From Mitsuaria sp. 7 (GTDB lineage Bacteria > Pseudomonadota > Gammaproteobacteria > Burkholderiales > Burkholderiaceae_C), in the NCBI RefSeq assembly GCF_001653795.1, contig NZ_CP011514.1, forward strand, positions 5,266,727 to 5,330,726: 64,000 nt of DNA, in the 5' to 3' direction. The translations under genes were made by a program, and so were the position numbers. Shown piece after piece: positions 56,521 to 64,000 of the stretch. Positions within the stretch are counted from its first letter, which is position 1. Every line of letters begins with the position of its first letter. The notes beneath the pieces are model-generated. The model was not told where the DNA came from. It did no database searches and saw only the letters and a list, made by a program, of their open reading frames with translations.

Positions 56521-57462
56521 CTATGAGCGCGGCACCGCGTCGGTCAGTTGGCGTGAGGTCACAAACCTCCGATGCTGGCCGGTCACGGGATCAGTGAATG
56601 CAATCTCGCGCGCGAGCAGCTGCAGCGGACGCGTGAAGTCCACCGTGTCCTCGACCGGTTGCAGCACCGGATAGATGCGGTCGCCCTCGATGGGCAGCCC
56701 CAAGGCGCACAGCTGCGCACGCAGCTGATGCTTCACGCCGCTGTGGGGACGCAACTCGTAGCGCGCACGATCGGCACCGAGCCGCTCGATCAGCGCGAGA
56801 TGCGTGCGCGCATTCGGCACGGCGCCCTCATCGTCCACCGTGAGCATCTGCATGAAGTCGACGGGGTGCTCCTCCAGCCGGCTTTCGTAGTCGAACGGCA
56901 GCCGGGCGCCGATGTCGTCGCGCCACGGCGCGATGGCCTCGTAGACCTTGTCGACATCGCGATCGCGGAACAGCCGCTGGTACGCGTCGCGCGTGGCCGG
57001 CTGCACGGAGAACAAGGTCAGTCCCGCCGTCTCGCGATCGAGCCGATGCACCGGACTCAGATCGACCAGGCCGGTCTCCCGACGCAGGCGCGTGAGCAGG
57101 GTCTGCTGCACGTAGCGGCCCTTCGGCGTGACCGGCAGGAAATGCGGCTTGTCGGCGACGAGCAGGTGATCGTCGAGGTGCAGGATGCGGGCCTCGAAAG
57201 GCACGTGCGGCTCGTCGTCGAGCCAGCGCCAGTAGTAGAGGCGGTGTTGCGCGCGATACGGCGCATCGGGCGCCAGCGGCGCGCCCGTGTCGTCGAGCAC
57301 GTCGCCACGAGCCATCCGCGCGGCCCAGTCGTCGCGCGTGACCAGCGGCAGACGCTCGGCGAGGAAGTCCAGCACCTGTGTCCAAGGCCCCGGCGGGCAG
57401 GCCAGCGCGCTCGCGGCGACACCGTCGCGCAGCGGCAGGGCGAGCTTCACCGGACGGGCCAT
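56521..57462 (-). CDS. RluA-family RNA pseudouridine synthase
   Basis: A 313-residue enzyme that isomerises uridine in rRNA or tRNA. The catalytic Asp is in LSPVHRLDRETAGLTLFS near residue 142, and the later motif RYELRPHSGVKHQLRAQLCALG is conserved. The N-terminal 90 residues are variable and lack an obvious S4 domain. It belongs to the RluA/TruC branch, but the target uridine cannot be told. Confidence 0.92.
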   Translation of the reverse strand: MARPVKLALPLRDGVAASALACPPGPWTQVLDFLAERLPLVTRDDWAARMARGDVLDDTGAPLAPDAPYRAQHRLYYWRWLDDEPHVPFEARILHLDDHLLVADKPHFLPVTPKGRYVQQTLLTRLRRETGLVDLSPVHRLDRETAGLTLFSVQPATRDAYQRLFRDRDVDKVYEAIAPWRDDIGARLPFDYESRLEEHPVDFMQMLTVDDEGAVPNARTHLALIERLGADRARYELRPHSGVKHQLRAQLCALGLPIEGDRIYPVLQPVEDTVDFTRPLQLLAREIAFTDPVTGQHRRFVTSRQLTDAVPRS

Positions 57463-57491
57463 GGGGACGAGTCTTCAGCGCGTCGCGTCGA

Positions 57492-58421
57492 CTACTCGAC
57501 CTGCGCCGGACCCCGCGCGCGTTCGTCGAGGAAACGGTTCAGGCGCTGCAGGTCGTCGGCATCGATCGGCGCGCCGTTGCGCCAGGTCTTGATCCACGCC
57601 TCGCGCTGCGGATCGGCGGCGAGCTGCCGCACGGCCTGATCCATCGCCTCGATGGCGCGACGGCCCTCCGGCGTGCGGCTGCAGCCCGCGGTGGCGACCG
57701 ATGTGCTGCGGCCCTCGGCCAGCGGCAGCTTGGCGAGTTCCGGCGGGCCGGCATGCGCGGCGTTGAATTCGTCCACCGTGATCGGGTACTCGAGCGTGTA
57801 GTCCATGCGCTTGGCCCGCAGCATCGGCAGCAGGTGGGCACCGCGTCCCGCGACGATGGAGCGCGGCGCGCGCTCGGGGTTCGCGGCGAGCAGCTTGTCG
57901 ATGCGTGAGCCGAAGCTGCGGTCGCGCGGCAGCAGGCCGGTGAGGTCGGTGCGGCGCAGCAGGTCCGCGAGCTGCAGCGGCTGGCCGTTGGCCTCGAAGC
58001 GCGCCAGGTCCTCGCGCCGCACGACCACATGGATCTGGCGCGACATCATCGGCGGGAACAGCGTGGTGAAGTACAGCCACTGCAGCCGCTCGGGCGTGCG
58101 CACGTGCAGCACGGAGCACAGCGTCTCGCCCTGGCGCACCTGGGCTTCGAAACGGGGCAGGCTGAGTTCGATGAACTCGTGCCGGAACTGCGGCATGCGC
58201 TCGACGAGCAGGCGCAGGAAGCCGTCGACCTCGCCCAGGCCGAGGTCGTCGACGCGCTGCGGCGGCTTGCCGTCGCGATAGGCGAAATGCGGCGGCATGT
58301 CCTGCACCATCCAGCGCAGCAGCGGCGGGGCCGGCGGCGGCGAGGGTTGCGCCGCGGCGGGCGTGATGGCACCGAGCGCGACCACGAGGCCGGTCACGAG
58401 ACTGGGCACCGGACTGTGCAT
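57492..58421 (-). CDS. Periplasmic solute-binding-like protein (PBP type 2)
   Basis: A 309-residue exported protein with a signal peptide from MHSPVPSLVTGLVVALGAIT (cleavage near AAAQP). The mature chain starts LLRWMVQDMPPHFAYRDGKP, the N-terminal strand of the type 2 periplasmic-binding fold, and later blocks (GRGAHLLPMLRAKRMDYTLE, WIKTWRNGAPIDADDLQRLN) resemble the uncharacterised TIGR02285 group. No ABC permease genes are near, so it may sense or bind an unknown ligand. An ATG 24 bp upstream is an alternative start. A longer upstream reading overlapping murA is an artefact. Confidence 0.75.
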   Translation of the reverse strand: MHSPVPSLVTGLVVALGAITPAAAQPSPPPAPPLLRWMVQDMPPHFAYRDGKPPQRVDDLGLGEVDGFLRLLVERMPQFRHEFIELSLPRFEAQVRQGETLCSVLHVRTPERLQWLYFTTLFPPMMSRQIHVVVRREDLARFEANGQPLQLADLLRRTDLTGLLPRDRSFGSRIDKLLAANPERAPRSIVAGRGAHLLPMLRAKRMDYTLEYPITVDEFNAAHAGPPELAKLPLAEGRSTSVATAGCSRTPEGRRAIEAMDQAVRQLAADPQREAWIKTWRNGAPIDADDLQRLNRFLDERARGPAQVE

Positions 58422-58525
58422 GACGCAGTCGATGAGGCCGGCCATGCGGGCGTGCACGCCCACGGCCAAGCCGCCCGCGGCCGCGCGCAGGCGGCGGCCG
58501 ATGGGCAGCGGGTGACGAGAGGGTG

Positions 58526-59827
58526 TCAGTCGCCCTCGACCCATTCCACCTTGGCGCCGAGGCGGGTGATGTTCTCGGCGAACTGCGGATGGGCGCGGCG
58601 GACGGGCGTCGCGTTGCGGATCACGGACTTGCCGGGGATGCTGGCCGCGACCATCAGCAGGGCGATCGCGACGCGGATGATGTAGGGGCTCTCGACCTCG
58701 GCGGGGCTCAGCGTCTTGCCGCCGAAGGTCACCATGCGGTGCGGATCGGACAGGAAGGCGTGCGCGCCGAACTTGGACAGCTCGGTGGTCCAGCCCATCG
58801 CGCCGTCGTAGACCTTGTTCCAGAACATCACGCTGCCCTCGGCCTTGACGCCGAGCGCGACGAAGATCGGCAGCAGGTCGACCGGCAGGTAGGGCCACGG
58901 CGCGGCTTCGACCTTCTGCAGGATGTTGCGGGTGAAGGGTTCCTTGACCTTGAGCTTGCCGTCGACGACGGAGCGGGACCAGCCGTCCTCGTGGATGATC
59001 TGCACGCCGAACTTGGCGAAGGTGCGGTCGATCAGCGGGAACTGTTCCGGCTGCGAGTTCTTGACCCGGACGTCGCCGCCGGTGATCGCGCCCAGCGCCA
59101 GGAAGGTGACGATCTCGTGGAAGTCCTCGGCGAAGGTGAATTCGCCGCCGCCCAGCGACGCGACGCCGTGGATGGTGAGCCGCGAGGTGCCCAGGCCTTC
59201 GAGCCTGGCGCCGAGCATCTGCATGAACTGGCAGAACTCCTGCACGTGCGGCTCGCTGGCGGCGTTCATCAGCGTGGAGGTGCCATGGGCCAGCGCGGCG
59301 CAGAGGACGAAGTTCTCGGTCGTGGTGACGGAGGCGTAGTCGGTCCAGTGGTCGTTGGCGCGGAGCTGGCCCTCGACCTTCACGACCAGGCCGTCGTCGG
59401 CGCGGTCGACGCTGGCGCCGAAGCGCTGGAAGACCTCGACGTGCGGATCGATCTCGCGCGCGCCCAGGGTGCAGCCCTTGACGTCGTCCTCGATACGGGC
59501 GGCGCCGAAGCGCGCCATCAGGCCGGGCACCAGCATGATCGAGGAGCGCATCTCCTCGGGCAGGTGGTCCTTGGCGGGGTCGAAATGGGTGTCCAGGTGG
59601 TGCAGGTCCAGCACGCCGCTCTTGAAGTCCACGGACACGCTGCTGCCGAGCTTGCGGAAGACCTCGAGGATCTTCTTGACGTCGGTGATCTCGGGCACGC
59701 CGTGCAACCGGACCGGCTCGCGCGTGAGCAGGGTGGCGCAGAGGATGGGCAGGACGGCGTTCTTGTTGGCCGAGGGAACGATGCGGCCCTTCAGGGGCGA
59801 GCCGCCGTGGACGATGAGGTTGGACAT
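58526..59827 (-). CDS. murA: UDP-N-acetylglucosamine 1-carboxyvinyltransferase (divergent MurA paralogue)
   Basis: A 433-residue MurA that adds enolpyruvate to UDP-GlcNAc, the first committed step of peptidoglycan. The active residues are kept: Lys-Asn in PSANKNAVLPILCAT near 22, the catalytic Cys in VKGCTLGAREIDPH near 115, and the Asp in PYLPVDLLPI. It is longer and clearly different from the usual betaproteobacterial MurA, which normally sits beside hisG. It stands alone here, so it may be a second copy with a special role or a fosfomycin-related variant. The symbol is used for the family. Confidence 0.88.
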   Translation of the reverse strand: MSNLIVHGGSPLKGRIVPSANKNAVLPILCATLLTREPVRLHGVPEITDVKKILEVFRKLGSSVSVDFKSGVLDLHHLDTHFDPAKDHLPEEMRSSIMLVPGLMARFGAARIEDDVKGCTLGAREIDPHVEVFQRFGASVDRADDGLVVKVEGQLRANDHWTDYASVTTTENFVLCAALAHGTSTLMNAASEPHVQEFCQFMQMLGARLEGLGTSRLTIHGVASLGGGEFTFAEDFHEIVTFLALGAITGGDVRVKNSQPEQFPLIDRTFAKFGVQIIHEDGWSRSVVDGKLKVKEPFTRNILQKVEAAPWPYLPVDLLPIFVALGVKAEGSVMFWNKVYDGAMGWTTELSKFGAHAFLSDPHRMVTFGGKTLSPAEVESPYIIRVAIALLMVAASIPGKSVIRNATPVRRAHPQFAENITRLGAKVEWVEGD

Positions 59828-60110
59828 GGCCTGGCGCGGGCGCGCGGGTGGAATTCGGTGGACGAGCGCGAATTATCGGGGGTCGCGGGATGGCCCGGCG
59901 CTCGGACGGGACATCGATTTGCATCTTGCAACCGGACCCTGCGGAGCGCCAGCGAAGGTGTTTTCCGGCAGCGGAGGAAATCTTCCTTTCCGACCTCCGA
60001 CCTCCGATCCCGATCCCGATCGAGGCGGCCGAGCCCGCCCGTGGCGCGCAGGGTCTCCTAGGGAAGACATGGGCGTAGGAGAGGGACCGGGCTCACGAGA
60101 ATGCCGACCC

Positions 60111-61211
60111 ATGATCCCGCCTGTCGATCCGTCCGCTTCCGCGCCCGTCGCCTCGGTGCCGGAAGCGCCCGTGCCTTCGCCTTCACCCACGCCGGCGGCG
60201 TCGCCCGTTCGCAGGCTGCTCGCGAAGCGGCGGGCCGCGGCCGGGGCGCCCGAGGATCCGCGCGACTGGATCACCCCCGAGGACCTCAACGTCGCCCCCG
60301 CCCTGCTGGGTCTGCCGCTGGCCTCGCCCTGGCAGCGCGCGAAGGCGATGGCCGTCGACGTGGCGCTGGTGACGATGCTCTCGAACTTCGGCAACACGCC
60401 GCTGCTCGCCGGCTGCTGCTGGGTCGCGTGGCGCTGGTACAAGCAGCAGCGCGCCTCGCGCGGGGAAGTCCGCAAGGAATCCGGCTGGCTGGGCTGGGCG
60501 CCGGCGCTGTGCCTGGTCGCGTTCGGGCTCTACACGAGCACGATGGAACACATCGACGAACCGACGAAGCAGGCCCGTCGCGAGGCGGTGGCCGCAGCGG
60601 CCGTGGACAAGTCTGACAAGGCCGACCGCCACGACGAAGAATCTGACGCCACCGACGTCCGCGAGGACACCCGGGACCTCGTGAAGCACGCGGTCGCGAC
60701 CGCCATGGCCGCGGCGTCGGCCGCCTCCGGAACGGCCTCCGGCCAGCTGGAACAGGAAGTGATCCGTCAGGTCGAGAAGGACGGCGAACTCCAGCGCAAG
60801 GCCGACCGCGTCCGCATCAAGGCGCTGCAGGACGAGGTCCGCACCCTCAAGGACGAGGCCAAGCGCTCGCCGCTCGAGAAGCTCCGCCACTGGTGGGAAG
60901 TGGTGGGCCTGAACCTCGTCTGGGCCTTCGCGTACTTCGTGGCCTTCCCGCTGATCTGGCCGGGCCAGACGCCGGGCAAGAAGCTGATGGGCCTGCGCAT
61001 CGTCGAGCTCACCGGCAAGCCCCTCAAGCCGATGCTCTGCGTGCGCCGCTACGGCGGCTACGCGGCCGGCGCGACGACCGGCGGCATGGGCTTCCTGCAG
61101 ATCCTGTGGGACGCCAATCGCCAGGGCCTGCACGACAAGGCGGCGCACACCGCCGTCATCGACACGCGCAATCCGCGCCGCCTGCGGCTGACCGAAGACC
61201 GGACGGGCTGA
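60111..61211 (+). CDS. RDD-family membrane protein with a coiled-coil insertion
   Basis: A 366-residue protein. An acidic/Pro-rich N-terminus of about 70 residues leads to a first pair of helices (ALVTMLSNFGNTPLLAGCCW, LGWAPALCLVAFGLYTS). A long hydrophilic segment (about residues 155-260) with a predicted coiled coil (QLEQEVIRQVEKDGELQRK and similar) follows, then the RDD-like part (VGLNLVWAFAYFVAFPLIWP, GQTPGKKLMGLRIVEL, WDANRQGLHDKAAHTAVI). RDD proteins are membrane proteins of unknown function, some linked to ion transport. The coiled insertion is unusual. Confidence 0.82.
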   Translation: MIPPVDPSASAPVASVPEAPVPSPSPTPAASPVRRLLAKRRAAAGAPEDPRDWITPEDLNVAPALLGLPLASPWQRAKAMAVDVALVTMLSNFGNTPLLAGCCWVAWRWYKQQRASRGEVRKESGWLGWAPALCLVAFGLYTSTMEHIDEPTKQARREAVAAAAVDKSDKADRHDEESDATDVREDTRDLVKHAVATAMAAASAASGTASGQLEQEVIRQVEKDGELQRKADRVRIKALQDEVRTLKDEAKRSPLEKLRHWWEVVGLNLVWAFAYFVAFPLIWPGQTPGKKLMGLRIVELTGKPLKPMLCVRRYGGYAAGATTGGMGFLQILWDANRQGLHDKAAHTAVIDTRNPRRLRLTEDRTG

Positions 61212-61213
61212 GC

Positions 61214-62035
61214 TCAGCCCTTCGGATCGAGCCGCTTCGCCCGGGCGAGGCGCCAGGCCTCGGCGGGATCGTCGCCGTAGACCTCTTCCGCTGTCGTCGC
61301 GGTCTCGCGCCGGTGCGTGTCGATCGCGATCCGCTTGTCGAAGACGAAGCACTCGCCGCGCCAGTCCGCGTCGGCATCGGGCATCTGCTCGAAGTAGTTG
61401 AGGATGCCGCCGTCCAGCTGCCGTACGGTCAGTCCGCGCTCCGTCATCCAGCCGGAGAGCTTCTCGCAGCGGATGCCACCGGTGCAGTACATCGCGACGG
61501 TCTTGCCCTCGCGCTGCCAGGCGTCGGCGTGGGCGTCGATGTAGGCCGGGAAGTCGCGGAAGTGCCGCACGCCGGGATCGATCGCGCCGTCGAAGTGGCC
61601 GAGCTCGAATTCGAAGTGGTTGCGGTTGTCGAGCAGGACGACGTCCTCGCGCTTGATCAGCTCACGCCACTCGCGCGGCGAGACATGCGTGTCCCGCGTG
61701 TCGGCCAGACCGGTCACGCCGTCCAGCCCGAAGGCGACGAGCTCCGGCTTCTCATGCACCTTCAGCAGCGTGAACGGGCGCGTCGCGCAGAAGCTGCGCT
61801 TGAAGTGCAGGTCGGCGAACGGCGGCTCGGCGCGCAGCGCGGCCTCGTAGGCATCGAGCGCCGACGGCAGTCCGCCGATCGCGCCGGTGATGCCTTCCGG
61901 GGCCAGGAGGAGATTGCCGCCGATGGCGCGCCCCAGCGCTTCGTTGACGTCGCGCAGCCGCTGCGCGAGCGCCGAAGTCTCGTCCAGCCGGACGAACTTG
62001 TAGAACGAGCTGTGCTCGTGCTCGGAGGAAGACAT
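61214..62035 (-). CDS. trhO: tRNA uridine(34) hydroxylase, rhodanese-type
   Basis: A 273-residue YceA/TrhO-family protein that hydroxylates uridine 34 of tRNA. It has an N-terminal acylphosphatase-like part (NLLLAPEGITGAIGGL, KRSFCATRPFTLLKV) and a rhodanese domain whose catalytic loop is AMYCTGGIRCEKLSG near residue 180, the family's CTGGIRCEK signature. The start MSSSEHEHSS is chosen because the longer reading enters the promoter region. It is convergent with the RDD gene, 2 bp apart. Confidence 0.93.
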   Translation of the reverse strand: MSSSEHEHSSFYKFVRLDETSALAQRLRDVNEALGRAIGGNLLLAPEGITGAIGGLPSALDAYEAALRAEPPFADLHFKRSFCATRPFTLLKVHEKPELVAFGLDGVTGLADTRDTHVSPREWRELIKREDVVLLDNRNHFEFELGHFDGAIDPGVRHFRDFPAYIDAHADAWQREGKTVAMYCTGGIRCEKLSGWMTERGLTVRQLDGGILNYFEQMPDADADWRGECFVFDKRIAIDTHRRETATTAEEVYGDDPAEAWRLARAKRLDPKG

Positions 62036-62191
62036 CGGAGGGACCACGGGAGACGGACGCCGTAAGGAAACGGGGAAGAACGCCATGGTACCGAGGTCCT
62101 CCCGCGGCCCGGGAGCAACCCGGGTGCGGGACCCGTGCTTGCCCGCCTAGAATCCGCCACCCTTTTTCCGCCCTTCCGGGGGCCCAACGCC

Positions 62192-63040
62192 GTGTCCGAT
62201 CGCCTTGCCGTCCTGCCTCAATACCTGATGCCCAAGGGAGCCATGACCCGGCTCGCCGGTCGGCTGGCGGGCGCGGAGCTGGGCGGCTTCACGACCTGGA
62301 CGATCAAGCGCTTCATCGCCAAGTACGGCGTGAACATGGCCGAGGCGGCCGAGTCCGATCCGACCGTCTACCCGACCTTCAACGACTTCTTCACGCGGGC
62401 GCTGAAGCCGGGCGCCCGCCCGCTGGCGGACGCGCCGCTGATCTGCCCGGTCGACGGCGCGATCAGCCAGTTCGGGCCGATCCGCGCGGACCAGATCTTC
62501 CAGGCCAAGGGCCACCAGTACTCGACCACCGCGCTGCTCGGCGGCGATGAGCAACTGGGCGCGCAGTTCCGCGACGGCCACTTCGCGACGATCTACCTGA
62601 GCCCGCGCGACTACCACCGCATCCACATGCCCTGCGCGGGCCGCCTCGTGCGCATGGTGCATGTGCCGGGCGACCTCTTCTCGGTGAACCCGACGACGGC
62701 GCGCGGCGTGCCGGGCCTGTTCGCCCGCAACGAGCGCGTGGTCTGCCTGTTCGAAGGCGAGCACGGCCCCTGGGTGCTGGTGCTGGTGGGCGCGACCATC
62801 GTCGGTTCGATGGCCACGGTCTGGCACGGCGTCGTCAATCCGCCGCGCCCGGGGCGGTTGCGCACCTGGCACTACGAGAACGAGCACTTCAGCTACGCGC
62901 AGGGTCAGGAGATGGGCAGATTCCTGCTCGGTTCCACCGTCGTGCTGCTGTTCCCGAAGGACCTGCCGATGCAGTTCAACGCGCAGTGGCAGCCGGGCGG
63001 CGCGGTGCTGGTCGGCCAGCCGATGGCCACCCTGGGCTGA
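62192..63040 (+). CDS. psd: Phosphatidylserine decarboxylase
   Basis: A 282-residue enzyme that converts phosphatidylserine to phosphatidylethanolamine at the inner membrane. The self-cleavage site is [12 protein letters not shown] near residue 250; the Ser of LGST becomes the pyruvoyl group. [20 protein letters not shown] and [17 protein letters not shown] are family blocks. The start is GTG at 62192 ([12 protein letters not shown]); no ATG with a ribosome site fits better. A TAGAAT -10-like box lies about 40 bp upstream. Confidence 0.95.
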   Translation: MSDRLAVLPQYLMPKGAMTRLAGRLAGAELGGFTTWTIKRFIAKYGVNMAEAAESDPTVYPTFNDFFTRALKPGARPLADAPLICPVDGAISQFGPIRADQIFQAKGHQYSTTALLGGDEQLGAQFRDGHFATIYLSPRDYHRIHMPCAGRLVRMVHVPGDLFSVNPTTARGVPGLFARNERVVCLFEGEHGPWVLVLVGATIVGSMATVWHGVVNPPRPGRLRTWHYENEHFSYAQGQEMGRFLLGSTVVLLFPKDLPMQFNAQWQPGGAVLVGQPMATLG

Positions 63041-63131
63041 TCGCACGGGCCGGGGCAAGCCCTGTCCCTCCGACGGGGGCCCGCCTTTGCGGGACAATCG
63101 CCGTTTTGCGAAACGACGGCGACGAGTTCCC

Positions 63132-64000
63132 ATGACCCTGCGTGTCCTGACCGGCATCACGACCACCGGCACCCTGCACCTCGGCAACTATGTCGGCGCG
63201 GTGCGCCGCGCCATCGCGGCCAGCCGCGAGCCCGGCGCCGAGAGCTTCTTCTTCATGGCCGACTACCACGCGCTGATCAAGTGCGACGAGCCGGCCCGCA
63301 TCGAGGCCTCGCGCCTGCAGATCGCCGCGACCTGGCTGGCCGCCGGCCTGGACACGAGCCGGGTCGTCTTCTACCGCCAGAGCGACATCCCCGAGATCCC
63401 CGAGCTGACCTGGCTGCTGACCTGCGTCACGTCCAAGGGCCAGATGAACCGCGCCCATGCGTACAAGGCCTCCGTCGACGCCAACGTCGCCGCGGGCGAG
63501 GACCCGGACGCGGGCATCACGATGGGCCTGTACAGCTATCCGATCCTGATGGCCGCGGACATCCTGATGTTCAACGCGCATCGCGTGCCGGTGGGCAAGG
63601 ACCAGGTCCAGCACATCGAGATGGCGCGCGACGTCGCGCAGCGCTTCAACCACACCTTCAAGACGGAGCTCTTCACGCTGCCCGACGCCAGCGTGGACGA
63701 GGAGATGGAGCTGCTGCCCGGCCTGGACGGGCGCAAGATGTCCAAGAGCTACGACAACTCGATCCCGCTGTTCGAAGGCGGCGAGAAGGCGTTGCGCGAG
63801 GCGATCTCGAAGATCGTCACCGACTCGCGTCTGCCCGGCGAACCCAAGGAGACCGAGGGCTCGCACCTCGTCCAGATCTACGACGCGTTCGCGACGCCGG
63901 AGCAGCGCAAGGCGTTCCGCGCGGCGCTGCAGGCCGGCCTGGCCTGGGGCGAGGCCAAGGACCAGCTGTTCGCCCTGATCAATGCGGAGATCGGCCCGAT
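63132..64000 (+). CDS. trpS: Tryptophanyl-tRNA synthetase, 5' part
   Basis: The first 289 residues of TrpRS, running off the window. The HIGH-like motif is [11 protein letters not shown] near residue 13, and the KMSKS motif is [12 protein letters not shown] near residue 200, preceded by [20 protein letters not shown]. The visible part covers the Rossmann catalytic domain and the start of the helical domain; the C-terminus is outside the window. A GACAAT -10-like box at about 63094 fits the short-leader promoter style of this genome. It lies 91 bp after psd. Confidence 0.95.
   Translation, partial: MTLRVLTGITTTGTLHLGNYVGAVRRAIAASREPGAESFFFMADYHALIKCDEPARIEASRLQIAATWLAAGLDTSRVVFYRQSDIPEIPELTWLLTCVTSKGQMNRAHAYKASVDANVAAGEDPDAGITMGLYSYPILMAADILMFNAHRVPVGKDQVQHIEMARDVAQRFNHTFKTELFTLPDASVDEEMELLPGLDGRKMSKSYDNSIPLFEGGEKALREAISKIVTDSRLPGEPKETEGSHLVQIYDAFATPEQRKAFRAALQAGLAWGEAKDQLFALINAEIGP

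Noticed and set aside
58445..59924. Fusion of the solute-binding-like protein with a long upstream frame over murA
   Set aside because: The upstream part is an out-of-frame shadow of murA; a clear signal peptide start exists at 58421.

Overview
The window is about 68% GC, densely coding chromosomal DNA from a betaproteobacterium, most likely a burkholderialean of the Roseateles/Mitsuaria/Rubrivivax type. The clues are two Bug/TctC-type solute receptors, the divergent dnaA-dnaN-gyrB and rpmH-rnpA-yidD-yidC-mnmE blocks, a creBCD block, a type II-like lumazine synthase under an FMN riboswitch, and short-leader promoters with TACAAT-like -10 boxes close to the start codon. I see no phage, insertion sequence, CRISPR array, tRNA or rRNA gene.

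Layout. 0.1-4.4 kb: a small-molecule uptake and catabolism cluster (two Bug receptors, a GntR/FCD regulator with two operator-like palindromes, a carboxymuconolactone decarboxylase-like protein, a 3-hydroxyisobutyrate dehydrogenase-like enzyme). 4.5-8.1 kb: GNAT, a TetR-SDR pair with two near-identical palindromes, a DUF3617 protein and a membrane protein. 8.2-9.2 kb: a lower-GC DUF3800 gene next to gyrB. 9.2-19.2 kb: the replication-origin block. gyrB, dnaN and dnaA run left, and rpmH, rnpA, yidD, yidC and mnmE run right. DnaA boxes lie in the dnaA-rpmH gap, and box-like sequences lie inside an unusual insertion in rnpA. 19.2-23.6 kb: apt, a PAS-GGDEF protein, an acyl-CoA dehydrogenase and a histidine phosphatase. 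23.7-31 kb: SGNH acyltransferase, KefB-type antiporter, glutamate dehydrogenase, DJ-1/PfpI protein, PAP2 phosphatase. 31-36.3 kb: an OmpR/HK pair with four tandem 11-bp boxes facing the PAP2 gene, then kdsD-kdsC-lptC-SDR. 36.4-43.8 kb: glycine-rich RRM protein, BtuF-like receptor coupled to creBCD, GMC oxidoreductase. 43.8-51.1 kb: M17 aminopeptidase, thioredoxin-like protein, an unlisted 54-residue gene, SNF2 helicase, and an ECF sigma/anti-sigma/secreted coiled-coil module. 51.1-64 kb: a possible small RNA, TauE permease, HDOD and GGDEF proteins, an outer-membrane-like protein, FMN riboswitch-ribH, an RluA-family enzyme, a solute-binding-like protein, a divergent MurA, an RDD protein, TrhO, Psd and the start of trpS.

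Functional themes are chromosome initiation, cell-envelope building and remodelling (KDO/LPS, MurA, PAP2, CreD, Psd), and signalling (two two-component systems, an ECF system, two diguanylate cyclases). I did not find an unmistakable new multi-gene system. The best candidates for undescribed biology are the DnaA-box-bearing rnpA insertion, the sigma/anti-sigma module with its heptad-repeat exported protein and neighbouring RNA, the structured leader before mnmE, and the 54-residue protein.
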